In this document: positions 27,057-36,442 of the stretch, in pieces
How the letters are laid out: the number at the start of each line of letters is the position of its first letter
Numbering within the stretch: position 1 is the first letter of the stretch
Assembly: GCF_003544875.1 (NCBI RefSeq)
Contig: NZ_CP032093.1
Location: forward strand, 1,426,001 to 1,490,000
Direction of reading: 5' to 3'
Length of the DNA: 64,000 bases
Source: Vibrio alfacsensis
GTDB lineage: Bacteria > Pseudomonadota > Gammaproteobacteria > Enterobacterales > Vibrionaceae
Notes under the pieces: generated by a model
The model's input: only the letters and a program-made list of their open reading frames with translations
Databases searched by the model: none
What the model was told of the DNA's origin: nothing
Translations under genes and position numbers: made by a program

Positions 27057-28671
27057 TTTTCACCCTCCTGTGGTAGGTAATCCCAAAGTTCGATCAGATA
27101 TATCCAAGGGAGTATGTCGGATGAAAAGTCGCTGCTATTTTCCTCTGACTTTTCGTGATCCTTTTGTACTAATGTGAATAAGGAGCGAAGATCATTCTCT
27201 AGTTCGTTAGTATCCTTCGTTGTGGTTTCATCTAGCCGAGCAAGTTGCTCTTTGAATGAATGTTGGCTTTGTGCGCCATGTCTCCACTCTTCAATTGCAG
27301 AATGAACAAGGCGATAAAGCTGACCTTTGGGTAATGTTTTAAGATTGGCGATTAACTGAAACCAATTTTCTCTAAACGGTTCTAGTGGCAAGCGTATTTT
27401 TCCGAGTTGTTCGCCATAGTGGTGCTGCCAAAATTCGCTTAGGCTCTCTGTCGGATAATCGATAGACTCTAGTGCCATCACGTTAAATGCATTTGTTTGG
27501 TGTTCGAGCTCTGGCCCAATAGTGGATTTGACTTCTTCTGCGAGGTCGTGCGCAAGTGATTGAATCACCTTGAGTGGTGTTTTAGCGGGACAAAAAACGA
27601 GTCCACCAGCGTGGGTCAGTTTATAGGGAGAGGCCTGGGTGTCAGGATTAGCAATTTGCCAATCTTTACTGATGTCGTAAAACGTTTGTACTGCTTTGAA
27701 GCCCAGCTCAGCGGGTACAATGAAATAAAACTCATCGCCTCCCCACATGAGTACTTCTAAAGGGAAATCGTTGGCGGAGTGGGTGTGAATGACCTCGACC
27801 AAACGCTGTAGAAAAGTAGCGCGATACTTTTTTACCTCATCATCAAAATGCCGCTGAGCTCGCTTGGTACTCTCACTGGTGGTGCATTCCTGCAGCAAAT
27901 GTTGTTGGATTTTGCCAAATTTGTTTCCATCGGCATAAAAGAGGGCGATTTTTCCTTTGAGTTCTGTCTTAGCGATCTTGGCTAGCGATTCTAGATCGTC
28001 GGGGATGAGTAGGTTATCTATCTCTTGCTCATTGATGTCGGCTTGAGCGTTATAGTGTCGATCTGAGGCAATCAGTGGGGATTCATTCTTGAACAGCTCT
28101 CTTTTTTGTTTTTTTCCTATGAGTCGTCTGGCTTTGACACTTTCTCCTAAATTGCCTAACTCAGAACCAGAGTCTTGTGCAGGATAAATCCCGGACCATT
28201 GACATATTTGGGTGAACTTATGCTCATTCTCTGAAGGTATTAGTAAGGGTGATACGCTAAAAGATTGCATTTGCAATATTCGCGTTTTAGCAATTAACTG
28301 TTCTTTAGCGAGAAGGAAATCAGTTTCTTCTGTTATAGCAACAATAAAAGAAAAGTATTGGGTTGGTAGCCGCTTTTGGTTATATTTCAAACCTGAGTTG
28401 AGTGATGACTGTATCTCAAGTGCGATATCGTTAAGTGTGCTTTGTGAGTCTTCTGAATATACTTCAAATATTCCCTCAGAAGCTCCGGTGGATAACGCGA
28501 TTAGAGAATACTTGTTACGTTCCGACTTTTATACTTTTCTTTTATACAGTCAATTGTTTCTTTTAAAGTAAAGCTTGCTCCACGCGTAACACTTACTTTA
28601 TCCGTATCAAACAGCACACTGTCTAAGTTAACACCTGTAATTGAAAGGTAACCGATTTGCGTATCTTTCAT
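27053..28671 (-). CDS. cas10: Cas10, large subunit with polymerase/cyclase palm, frameshifted in this sequence
   Basis: ATG at 28671 follows AGGGAAG and opens MKDTQIGYLSITGVNLDSVL, then a Cas10-like DTDKVSVTRGAS. This frame stops near 28500; one added base there joins it to IALSTGASEGIFEVYSED and the long downstream frame, giving 539 residues. The first palm motif is IALFYADGNKFGKI. The second is WGGDEF, with the GGDE near residues 311-314, where family members have GGDD and make cyclic oligoadenylate from ATP. No HD nuclease motif is seen at the N-terminus, so this Cas10 probably signals rather than cuts DNA. It is first in the cas series and overlaps the next gene by four bases. Confidence 0.82.
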
Positions 28672-28758
28672 ATACTTCCCTTTTTGAAAGCTATCTACGT
28701 TTAGAGTCCTTCTAACGCTATAAATTGCCGATTTATCAATAGCATTATTAAATGGCTT

Positions 28759-28774
28759 AACAATTATAATTGTT
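28759..28774. promoter_or_regulatory. Perfect palindrome upstream of cas10
   Basis: A 16-bp perfect palindrome with halves AACAATTA/TAATTGTT lies about 90 bases before the cas10 start, and contains TATAAT on the minus strand. It may be an operator overlapping the cas promoter. No good -35 at 17 bp was found, so the promoter call is weak. Confidence 0.35.
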
Positions 28775-28973
28775 TGAAATGCAATTTCTCTTGTTGGCTG
28801 TAATTATGTGATGCGCATTGCTTATACTTGAAACTTATGAATATTTTCTGATGATTTACAATGGTGCTAAGGATTTGAAACTAGAATTCAACCATGAGTT
28901 TTGCGAAAATCAAAATTGATTTCTAGTTTTAGCTAAAGTGAATGTATCCCAACTGATAAAGCAGGAATCTCCT

Positions 28974-30494
28974 ATGTTAAAGACTCAACTAAAACGTGTT
29001 GTATTGCTTACCAGCCTATTAGTTTCATCATCTGTGATGGCGGCAACGAGCAATTACAATACCGATATTCCATCTAGCATCATGACTCCGAATAAGGTTG
29101 AAACCAGCATTGGTGCTTTGAACTTTAAAGATGGCGTACCAAGTGAGCAAACCATGGATGTGCTTTACGATAACTTAGACACGATGCGAGCGACAGAAGT
29201 CTTTATGAATGCCATTCCAATGGCATCGCTAGAAGCTTTGCGAATCGGGCATGAAAAAATGGGCCTGACTGAGTCTAATCAAGTGATGCTGTTTGATCAG
29301 TTGATGGATTCCAATCCGCTATTTTTAACGGGTAACACGGACACGGTTTATGCGTCGGCGTTCTTAGATCTTGAGCGTGATGGCCCAACGGTGGTAGAAA
29401 TTCCCCCAGGCATGGGACCGACAACCGTGAATGATGCATTTTTCCGCTTTGTGACAGACATGGGCGTTGTCGGCCCAGATAAAGGCGAGGGGGGCAAGTA
29501 TCTGATTTTGCCACCAAACTATAAGGGAGAAGTACCGGAGGGATACCATGTTTCGCAATCGAAGAGTTATGTTAACTGGTTTATTGCTCGTGGGTTTCTG
29601 AAAGATGGCAAGACTGACGCGGCTGTTAATGCTTACCATTCAGGATTGAAGATCTACCCACTTGCGAAAAAAGGCAATCAACCTAAGATGGAGTTTGTCT
29701 CAGGAAGTGGTAAAGCATTCAATACCATTCACGCCAATGATGCGCATTTTTATGATGAAATCAAAACCGTCATCGACAAAGAGCCGATTGAGTTTATTGA
29801 TCCAGAGATGCGAGGTTTGATAGCGACGATTGGTATACAAAAAGGGAAACCGTTTAATCCCGATGAGCGCATGCAAAAGATTTTAGCTGATGGTGCAGCC
29901 ATTGGTAATGCAACCGCACGTGCACTGATGTTTAATCCTCGTACTGAAAACGCCTATATTTGGGATGATCGAAACTGGAAGACTGCGTTCATTGGTAATG
30001 ATTATCAATGGTTGATCGATGAGGGTAACGGCGGGCGCAACCTAGATGCGCGAACCTACTTCTTCTATATGGCGACGGTTAATACGCCTGCGATGGCACT
30101 TAAAATGGTAGGTAAAGGTTCGAAGTATGCGATTGTCGATAAAACGGCGAAAGGCGATTACTTTGATGGTGGAAAAAATTACAAGCTGACGATTCCTGCT
30201 AATGTGCCAGCTAAGAACTTCTGGTCAGTGGTGGCGTATGACACACAAACGCGTTCTGAGCTACAAACAAGCCAGCCATTTCCGAGTAAGAACGATAAAC
30301 GTGATGATATGATGGAAAACCCAGATGGTTCGATCGATTTGTACTTTGGTCCTGAGGCTCCGAAAGGCAAAGAAGCAAACTGGATTCAAACGGTACCGAA
30401 TAAAGGTTGGTTTACTATCTTACGTTTATACGGCCCACTAGAACCTTGGTACGACGGTTCTTGGAAACCAAGTGACATCACTGAAATAAAATAA
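28974..30494 (+). CDS. Exported DUF1254/DUF1214 protein
   Basis: A 506-residue protein with a clear signal peptide (MLKTQLKRVVLLTSLLVSSS, then VMAA). It has the DUF1254 region first (TEVFMNAIPMASLEALRIG, then LTGNTDTVYASAFLDLE) and DUF1214 in the C-terminal third (GDYFDGGKNYKLTIPANVPA, then LRLYGPLEPWYDG). These proteins are widespread and periplasmic, and their function is not established. The start at 28974 is chosen because AGGAA precedes it and the signal peptide begins there; an in-frame ATG 36 bases upstream is less likely. It is divergent from cas10, stands alone, and ends in a strong terminator, marking the right border of the CRISPR island. Confidence 0.85.
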   Translation: MLKTQLKRVVLLTSLLVSSSVMAATSNYNTDIPSSIMTPNKVETSIGALNFKDGVPSEQTMDVLYDNLDTMRATEVFMNAIPMASLEALRIGHEKMGLTESNQVMLFDQLMDSNPLFLTGNTDTVYASAFLDLERDGPTVVEIPPGMGPTTVNDAFFRFVTDMGVVGPDKGEGGKYLILPPNYKGEVPEGYHVSQSKSYVNWFIARGFLKDGKTDAAVNAYHSGLKIYPLAKKGNQPKMEFVSGSGKAFNTIHANDAHFYDEIKTVIDKEPIEFIDPEMRGLIATIGIQKGKPFNPDERMQKILADGAAIGNATARALMFNPRTENAYIWDDRNWKTAFIGNDYQWLIDEGNGGRNLDARTYFFYMATVNTPAMALKMVGKGSKYAIVDKTAKGDYFDGGKNYKLTIPANVPAKNFWSVVAYDTQTRSELQTSQPFPSKNDKRDDMMENPDGSIDLYFGPEAPKGKEANWIQTVPNKGWFTILRLYGPLEPWYDGSWKPSDITEIK

Positions 30495-30506
30495 GTCATT
30501 TAAATC

Positions 30507-30533
30507 AGCCGGTCTTCGATAGACCGGCTTTTA
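30507..30533 (+). terminator. Terminator after the DUF1254 gene
   Basis: AGCCGGTCT and AGACCGGCT form a perfect 9-bp stem with a 5-base loop followed by TTTT. It lies 13 bases after the stop. Confidence 0.85.
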
Positions 30534-30595
30534 ATTGCATTTCGGTGGCTAGTGTTAGGCGGAATTGCAAAAGGTAGAAGTAAAAATAAAAAGAG

Positions 30596-31507
30596 TCAGT
30601 TTGCTTGGAGAAGTGCTTGTTTTATAAAGGTCTCTACTTGAGCAATGATAGGGTGTTGATAGAAAGCGCGGTGATACTGTATGCCCACATCAAACAGCAT
30701 CGGTTTCGCTTCAAATTTCAACGGAATTCGGCTAACACTTTCTGGTATCAATGCATCTTCTATGTACATCCCCACAAACACATATGGGCTGACTCTGACA
30801 CAGTCGAGCGCAGCTGTCATGGAAGAAACCGTGAGTTTTTGTTCTAGTTTTACACCGGTCATCTTCCGAACTCGTTCATAATAAGCGCTGACATCAAGTG
30901 ACCCCATTGATACGCGAACGGTTTCTAAGTTTTCCATCTCTTCTAGTTCTAAATCTGCTTGTCCACTGAGAGGGTGATGTTGGTTTACGTATGCATAGAG
31001 TGGTACTGAGCTGATCTTACGCTCGACCATCCTTTCATTGAGCACATTCGGGAAACCACCAATACCAATGGCGACGGTGCCTCGTTTTGGGTTTTCAATA
31101 TTTTCAATCGACCAATCAATAAAAGCGATTTTAGGTTTTTGCTCTTCAGTGGTTAGGGCTGTGACTAACGGAATGGTCAGCATACTTGATAACGGGTTAA
31201 TGATACTGAACATGTATTCGGTTGTGTGTGGGTCCGCATTAAAGCTTTTGGCTAATTGAGGAACTTGCTCTAACTGTTCTAATGGCTCGCAGATCGCTTG
31301 GCAAAGTTGTTGGCAAAAAAGCGTTGGTGTATACGCGCCTTTTTCTGCGTTGAAAAGCTCATTGTCAAAGCGCTGTCGGCATTCTGCTAGATAGCGCGTA
31401 AATGTCGCTTTGCTGATATCTAGGGTGTGACACACTTTGGCTTGTGACTTTTGCTGAATCAGCAAGTGAAGAAAGCGATACAAATTTAAATCAATGGTAT
31501 TTTTCAC
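30596..31507 (-). CDS. LysR-family transcriptional regulator
   Basis: A 303-residue protein with an N-terminal helix-turn-helix (NLYRFLHLLIQQKSQAKVCH, then a recognition helix near KATFTRYLAECRQRF) and a substrate-binding-like C-terminal domain. The DNA-binding part is more divergent from textbook LysR than the regulator at 438. It converges with the DUF1254 gene and has no divergent partner within 300 bases other than a 45-residue frame, so its target is unclear. Confidence 0.78.
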   Translation of the reverse strand: MKNTIDLNLYRFLHLLIQQKSQAKVCHTLDISKATFTRYLAECRQRFDNELFNAEKGAYTPTLFCQQLCQAICEPLEQLEQVPQLAKSFNADPHTTEYMFSIINPLSSMLTIPLVTALTTEEQKPKIAFIDWSIENIENPKRGTVAIGIGGFPNVLNERMVERKISSVPLYAYVNQHHPLSGQADLELEEMENLETVRVSMGSLDVSAYYERVRKMTGVKLEQKLTVSSMTAALDCVRVSPYVFVGMYIEDALIPESVSRIPLKFEAKPMLFDVGIQYHRAFYQHPIIAQVETFIKQALLQAN

Positions 31508-31698
31508 GTCATCGGTGCCTTTGAGTGTTGAGCGTTAAGTATTAACTGGTCTCCTCCTTGGTTCCAATAAAATTTTAAACAAATTTTTCTTTGTGACATG
31601 CAGTTAGCGAGTAATTGGGTTTGGTCGCACTTGTGATATTGAAAATAAGATTACGTAAAAGATGAAAAAGAGTGTTAGGTAAGCCTTTGATCTCCTCC

Positions 31699-31741
31699 TA
31701 TAATTAGCGACATACGGAGGATGTTTGAATGATAAACATCC
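31699..31741 (+). promoter_or_regulatory. Promoter -10 box followed by a 5' hairpin
   Basis: TATAAT at 31699-31704 is an exact -10 box. About 15 bases on, GGATGTTT (31719-31726) and AAACATCC (31734-31741) form an 8-bp stem, followed by CTTATTTTT. The hairpin would be at the very start of the transcript leading to the small frame at 31839, and could act as an attenuator or as a stabilising 5' structure. The 330-base gap between 31508 and 31838 shows nothing else. Confidence 0.4.
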
Positions 31742-31838
31742 CTTATTTTTGAAGCCTACAAACAAGGATTCAACGAGAGTTGATGTTGTTTACGTTTACC
31801 AAGAAGGTATTTTACGATAATTAATTGAGGTTCATACG

Positions 31839-31976
31839 ATGACTCTTAACAAGTACTTTGTTTTTATTCCAGCAGATTTGGATCAGGAAACTCACAAGGA
31901 ACAGGAAGTGATATCAGAGATGGAAACTCAACGTCAGGCATTAGTAAAACAGGCGCAGCAACAAGGCGGACTGTAA
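31839..31976 (+). CDS. Small protein (45 aa) of unknown function
   Basis: ATG at 31839 follows TTGAGG at a workable distance. The product begins MTLNKYFVFIPADLDQETHK and is strongly helical and Gln/Glu-rich in its second half, ending KQAQQQGGL. It has no signal peptide or membrane segment. A -10 box with a 5' hairpin lies upstream and a strong terminator lies ~110 bases downstream, so it forms a self-contained unit. It may be a real short gene or part of a small RNA. Confidence 0.5.
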   Translation: MTLNKYFVFIPADLDQETHKEQEVISEMETQRQALVKQAQQQGGL

Positions 31977-32088
31977 TACCATTCGTAGTAAATAATGGTC
32001 AATCTAGTTTGTTTTAACGCTCGAACACTCAGTTTACTTATTGTGGTTTACTTACTGTGATTGGCATAAGGCTAGATTCAAAATAAGA

Positions 32089-32116
32089 AGAGCACCGAAT
32101 GTGGTGCTCTTTTTTG
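32089..32116. terminator. Terminator between the small gene and the AcoR-like gene
   Basis: AGAGCACC and GGTGCTCT form a perfect 8-bp stem with a 6-base loop, followed by a T run on the plus strand. It lies between converging transcripts. Confidence 0.8.
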
Positions 32117-32151
32117 TGTTTCAAATCTTACATTTTATCTTTCAAGACTCG

Positions 32152-33924
32152 TCACTTGAGTACACCAAGGCTTTTCAGCTTGCGATAAATGGTGTTACGG
32201 CTCAACCCCAACATACGGGAGGTTTTGCTGATATTACCTTGGTTCGCTTGATAGGTTTTTACTAACTTGTCCTCTACGGTTGAACGCATATCTTGTTCGC
32301 GCTGTACATCAACCGTTCCTGACGCGATAGATTGGCTGAGCTTTCTTGCGAGATGACTTGGTACATGACTCAGCGTAAGTTTTGCTTCATCCTGTGCCAT
32401 TAAAGCAGACACTTTAATCAAGCTGTCCAATTCCCTTAAATTGCCCGGCCAAGCATAGTTCATAAGAAGGGACAATAGGTGAGGGCAGATCGCTTGATCC
32501 GATTGTGCGTGGCGGCGGTGTATATTTTCAATGAGGGCTTGTTTGTCGCTGCGTTCTTCAAAGCGGGGTAACTCAAGGATAAGACCGTTGATCCTATAAT
32601 ACAGATCTTGACGAAACTCACCCTGCATAACGAGTTGCTCTAAGTCTTTGTGTGTGGCTGCGATGATTTGAGTGTCAACTTGAACGGTTTGGTTGGAACC
32701 CACGGGCAACACGGTCTTATCTTGCAGAACATGTAACAATCGACTTTGGGCCTCAAGTGGTAGGTCGGCGATTTCATCTAAAAATAAGACGCCGTTGTGT
32801 GCTTGCCGAATTTTACCCTGATAACCTTTAGGGTTGGCTCCGGTGAACGCGCCTGCTACGTAGCCAAACAGTTCTGATTCGACCAAATCTTTCGGTAAGG
32901 CTCCACAGTTAACTGAGACTAAAGGCTCGCTTTTTCTCTCACTGTTTTGATGTAAAGCCTTAACGAATTCGTTTTTGCCCACGCCTGTTTCGCCCAAAAT
33001 CAGTAGGCTAATGTCTTTATCGATAACTCGGTTTGCTTGTTGCCAACAATGCTCAACATTCGCATCACCGTAATGGAGATCGTTTGACGCGGCGATGGTT
33101 CGGGTTGTTTTTCTATTTGTTTGTCCGTTTGACAATGGCTGAGTCTTAAAAACGAATGCTTGAGTGCTCGTTGTATTGTCCAAGATGGCGTCAAGTGATT
33201 GACCAACCACATTATTTTTATCGAGAAGCTGCGAAGCTACTTGGTTGTGAGCAAGAATTTGTCCCTCTTCATTTGCAATGATAATGCCTTGCCAACCACT
33301 ATTGAGTAAGCTTTGCTCACAGGCGAGATCGACCCGAATATGACCTTGCGGTATTTGGTTCAGCAGTTGATTTTCGATCTGTTGCACCATGTTTTGAACC
33401 AGCACCTGAGTAGAGAAATCATGCTTTTTCTGTTCACTCGTGATATCGAGCACTCCCATTAGATTGCCCAAATGATCGAAGATAGGACTGGCAGAGCAGC
33501 TAATAAAACGGTGCTGCTGAATAAAGTGTTGATCGCCAATCACAGAGACCGGTTTTTCTTCAAATAATGCGGTGCCGATGGCATTCGTTCCTTTCAGTTT
33601 TTCTTGCCAGCACGCCCCTGAACTAAGAGCAATCTCAGTCAGCTTTTCACGAAATTTTGGTTGGCCCCAACTGCCAATGATAACGCCATCCGCATCGGTT
33701 AGGATCAGTCGACTGTCACTGTGAGCGAACAGTTGGTTAAATAAAGGTAATGCAAACTGCTTAACCGTATCAATGAGGAAGTGAAGCTGGTGGCGCCTAT
33801 CTTGCAAAAATGCTGAAGTGACACGAATGTCTTCTGGTCGACGACGCTGTTTTAAACCGGCTTGCTCACTTCGATTCCATGAAGTAGAAAGCCAGTTGCT
33901 GTTGGTAATGTGTTGAAGTTCCAT
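32152..33924 (-). CDS. Sigma-54-dependent activator, AcoR-like
   Basis: A 590-residue enhancer-binding protein. Residues ~60-200 form a GAF-type sensor (LFAHSDSRLILTDADGVIIG, then GTNAIGTALFEEKPVSV), followed by a short PAS-like stretch. The AAA+ domain has Walker A GETGVGKNEF and the GAFTGA loop at 358-363, which contacts sigma-54. A Fis-type helix-turn-helix closes the protein (NISKTSRMLGLSRNTIYRKL). It is divergent from an aldehyde dehydrogenase whose upstream region has a sigma-54 promoter. In AcoR-type systems the signal is acetoin, acetaldehyde or an alcohol; which applies here is not visible. Confidence 0.9.
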   Translation of the reverse strand: MELQHITNSNWLSTSWNRSEQAGLKQRRRPEDIRVTSAFLQDRRHQLHFLIDTVKQFALPLFNQLFAHSDSRLILTDADGVIIGSWGQPKFREKLTEIALSSGACWQEKLKGTNAIGTALFEEKPVSVIGDQHFIQQHRFISCSASPIFDHLGNLMGVLDITSEQKKHDFSTQVLVQNMVQQIENQLLNQIPQGHIRVDLACEQSLLNSGWQGIIIANEEGQILAHNQVASQLLDKNNVVGQSLDAILDNTTSTQAFVFKTQPLSNGQTNRKTTRTIAASNDLHYGDANVEHCWQQANRVIDKDISLLILGETGVGKNEFVKALHQNSERKSEPLVSVNCGALPKDLVESELFGYVAGAFTGANPKGYQGKIRQAHNGVLFLDEIADLPLEAQSRLLHVLQDKTVLPVGSNQTVQVDTQIIAATHKDLEQLVMQGEFRQDLYYRINGLILELPRFEERSDKQALIENIHRRHAQSDQAICPHLLSLLMNYAWPGNLRELDSLIKVSALMAQDEAKLTLSHVPSHLARKLSQSIASGTVDVQREQDMRSTVEDKLVKTYQANQGNISKTSRMLGLSRNTIYRKLKSLGVLK

Positions 33925-33927
33925 GAC

Positions 33928-33967
33928 TGTACCATTTTGTCACAGTGAGGGTGTGCCATTTTTGAAC
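33928..33967. promoter_or_regulatory. Candidate upstream activator sites
   Basis: Two direct repeats, TGTACCATTTTG at 33928 and TGTGCCATTTTT at 33952, are 24 bases apart, or slightly over two helical turns. They lie 110-150 bases before a sigma-54 promoter and next to an activator gene. This is the expected place for the binding sites of the AcoR-like protein. The assignment is inferred. Confidence 0.4.
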
Positions 33968-34076
33968 ACTTGAACACTCGTGTCCTCACAACATATAGGC
34001 TCGAGCATCACTCACTTAGATTGTTATCGCTCAGTAATCATAGTTTTACATTTAATTAACAACAAGCCGTAGGTTG

Positions 34077-34093
34077 TTGGCATGTGATTTGAG
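34077..34093 (+). promoter_or_regulatory. Sigma-54 (-24/-12) promoter of the aldehyde dehydrogenase gene
   Basis: TTGGCATGTGATTTGAG matches the TGGCAC-N5-TTGC consensus, with GG at 34079-34080 and G at 34091, exactly ten bases between the GG and the G. Transcription would start near 34103, 60 bases before the ATG at 34163. The adjacent sigma-54 activator gene supports the call. Confidence 0.7.
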
Positions 34094-34162
34094 TAATGCA
34101 CTTTCAGAGTGGAACACTCAAATGTTTAAAACAAACAATGAACGAGAACAAAAGGAAGAGTT

Positions 34163-35683
34163 ATGATCTATGCACAACCAGGTAGTGAGAATGCCATTGT
34201 TAATTTTAAAACGCATTACGATAACTACATCGGTGGCGAATGGGTAAAACCGACCAGTGGCGAATATTTTGATAATACATCCCCAATCAATGGTCAGTCG
34301 TATTGTAAAGTGGCTCGTTCATCTGAAGCGGACATTAACCTTGCATTGGATGCCGCTCACAATGTAAGAGCGCAGTGGGCAAAAACCAGTGTTACTGAGC
34401 GAGCCAACATTCTACTGAAAATTGCAGACCGAATTGAACAAAACCTCGAAGAGCTCGCGGTGGCGGAGACTTGGGAAAACGGCAAGCCCGTTCGCGAAAC
34501 ACTCGCGGCAGATTTACCTTTGGTTGTGGATCATTTCCGCTATTTTGCTGGCTGTATCCGTGCGCAAGAGGGCAGCGCTGCTGAGCTTGATGAGCATACC
34601 GCGAGTTATCATTTCCCAGAACCTATCGGCGTGGTTGGCCAGATCATACCTTGGAACTTTCCAATGCTGATGGCGGCATGGAAACTTGCGCCTGCGTTGG
34701 CCGCTGGTTGTTGTGTGGTACTTAAACCTGCGGAACAAACACCTACGTCGATTTTGGTTCTCATGGAAAAAATTGGCGATCTTCTGCCCGCTGGTGTTGT
34801 GAACGTGGTCAATGGTTTTGGTTCCGAGGCAGGCCAAGCACTGGCAACCAGTAACCGAATCGCCAAGTTGGCATTCACCGGATCAACGGAAGTCGGTAAC
34901 CACATCCTTAAGTGTGCGGCTGAAAGTTTGATTCCGTCGACGGTAGAGTTAGGTGGTAAGTCGCCAAATATCTATTTCCCTGATGTGTTTGATCACGAAG
35001 ATGAGTACCTAGATAAGTGTATTGAGGGCACATTGCTCGCGTTCTTTAACCAAGGCGAAGTGTGTACCTGTCCGTCTCGCGTCTTGGTGCATGAATCGGT
35101 CTATGACAAATTTATTGCTAAAGTTGCCGAGCGCGCGAAAACCATCAAGCAGGGCAATCCGTTAGATACCGATACTCAAGTTGGCGCACAAGCATCGCAA
35201 GAACAGTTCGATAAGATTCTTAGTTATTTAGAAATTGGTCGCCAAGAGGGAGCGAAAGTGGTGTTTGGCGGTGAAGTTGCTAAACAAGAAAACGACTTGG
35301 AACAAGGTTACTACATTCAGCCAACCTTGTTAGAGGGCCATAACAAGATGCGCGTGTTCCAAGAGGAGATATTTGGACCAGTTATCGCGGTTACTACCTT
35401 TAAAGATGAAGCCGAAGCGCTCGCTATTGCGAACGACACGGAATATGGTTTAGGGGCAGGTGTGTGGACGCGCGATCAAAACCTAGCTTATCGCATGGGG
35501 CGCAACATTGAAGCAGGTCGTATTTGGATTAACTGTTACCACGCTTATCCTGCACATGCTGCATTTGGTGGCTACAAGAAGTCAGGCATCGGCCGAGAGA
35601 CTCATAAAATGATGCTCGATCACTATCAAAATACCAAGAACTTGTTAATCAGCTATGACGTTAACCCGCTCGGATTTTTCTAA
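34163..35683 (+). CDS. NAD-dependent aldehyde dehydrogenase (ExaC/AldB-like)
   Basis: A 506-residue enzyme oxidising aldehydes, probably acetaldehyde, to acids. The catalytic cysteine is C301 in GEVCTCPSR and the general base is E262 in VELGGKSPN; the NAD-binding AFTGSTEVG motif lies between residues 230 and 245. The spacing between E262 and C301 is a few residues longer than in many aldehyde dehydrogenases, as in the AldB/ExaC subgroup. AGGAAGAG precedes the ATG. The sigma-54 promoter and divergent AcoR-like activator suggest induction by an alcohol or aldehyde substrate. Confidence 0.93.
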   Translation: MIYAQPGSENAIVNFKTHYDNYIGGEWVKPTSGEYFDNTSPINGQSYCKVARSSEADINLALDAAHNVRAQWAKTSVTERANILLKIADRIEQNLEELAVAETWENGKPVRETLAADLPLVVDHFRYFAGCIRAQEGSAAELDEHTASYHFPEPIGVVGQIIPWNFPMLMAAWKLAPALAAGCCVVLKPAEQTPTSILVLMEKIGDLLPAGVVNVVNGFGSEAGQALATSNRIAKLAFTGSTEVGNHILKCAAESLIPSTVELGGKSPNIYFPDVFDHEDEYLDKCIEGTLLAFFNQGEVCTCPSRVLVHESVYDKFIAKVAERAKTIKQGNPLDTDTQVGAQASQEQFDKILSYLEIGRQEGAKVVFGGEVAKQENDLEQGYYIQPTLLEGHNKMRVFQEEIFGPVIAVTTFKDEAEALAIANDTEYGLGAGVWTRDQNLAYRMGRNIEAGRIWINCYHAYPAHAAFGGYKKSGIGRETHKMMLDHYQNTKNLLISYDVNPLGFF

Positions 35684-35724
35684 CGCCGCACATTTTTAAA
35701 ACAACAAGAAAAAGCAGTAAAGCA

Positions 35725-35750
35725 AAGCCCCGATTTTTCGGGGTTTTTTG
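35725..35750 (+). terminator. Terminator after the aldehyde dehydrogenase gene
   Basis: GCCCCG and CGGGG with an AT-only loop form a short GC stem followed by TTTTTT. It lies ~45 bases after the stop at 35683. Confidence 0.8.
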
Positions 35751-35940
35751 CTGTAATGGTCATCTAAAAACTCACGTTTTTTCCACACCTCGACTGATAA
35801 CTTAGCGCCAAGCTAACCGTTAATCTTTGTTTTATTAACGCCTAAATAAACATCAAGAACTTTGCGTTTACATCAGTGGTGGCGCAGGGATAGAACCGTA
35901 CACAAGCTGTCGTTGGTTCATCAGATTTTGAGATAACTAA

Positions 35941-36301
35941 ATGAAAAAAGAACCTCATTAATTCCGTTACTTTTCTTGTCGAGCTTGGCCTACGCCGAGA
36001 GTGACTACAGTGACTACGTGGTTGGTCAATTGGTCCCGGAGAAAAGTGTGGTGATAAAAGTGAAGTGGCAGGTGTGGTTGATTATTACCGTTATGATAAC
36101 GGTGACGGGGTCACACTTGGTCAAGAATTGCTGTCCTTGTCATCTGGCGATTACTCATTGAATGTTGAGTTAGCCCGCAATGAGCTGGAAGTCAGTCGAG
36201 CGGAATTAGATATTCAGGAAAAGCAGTTAAAGCGCTATGAATCACTGCTAAAGAGCAAAGGGGTATCGGCCAGCGACGTGGATGACCAGATCTGCAACTA
36301 G
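35941..36301 (+). pseudogene. Truncated RND/HlyD-type membrane fusion protein
   Basis: A start at 35941 (ATG plus a six-A run) leads, with one added A, into a signal peptide (TSLIPLLFLSSLAYAESDYS). With a second added A near 36057 it continues VAGVVDYYRYDNGDGVTLGQ, a lipoyl-domain motif, and then the coiled coil ELEVSRAELDIQEKQLKRYE. The frame ends at 36301 in the middle of the hairpin (SASDVDDQICN), so the beta-barrel part is missing. The frameshifts may be sequence errors, but the truncation leaves a non-functional remnant. No partner transporter is adjacent. Confidence 0.6.
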
Positions 36302-36442
36302 TGTGAAGTTAAGCACCGTTCATAAATACTTACTGATCAATATCTTCTCTTGATTCTATTCAAGATGTGATCTTTAACGTTATCAGTTTGTTAATGCTTG
36401 CTATAATTACGTGGCTATAAACAAAGGAAATAAGGACGTTCA

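Noticed and set aside
28212..28571. Plus-strand frame of 119 residues opposite cas10
   Set aside because: It lies opposite the N-terminal half of Cas10, whose minus-strand reading has clear family motifs and a ribosome site.
35941..36301. Programmed frameshifting in the adaptor remnant
   Set aside because: Two breaks and a truncated end fit a decayed or mis-sequenced gene better than a programmed event; no slippery-site and stimulator arrangement is seen.
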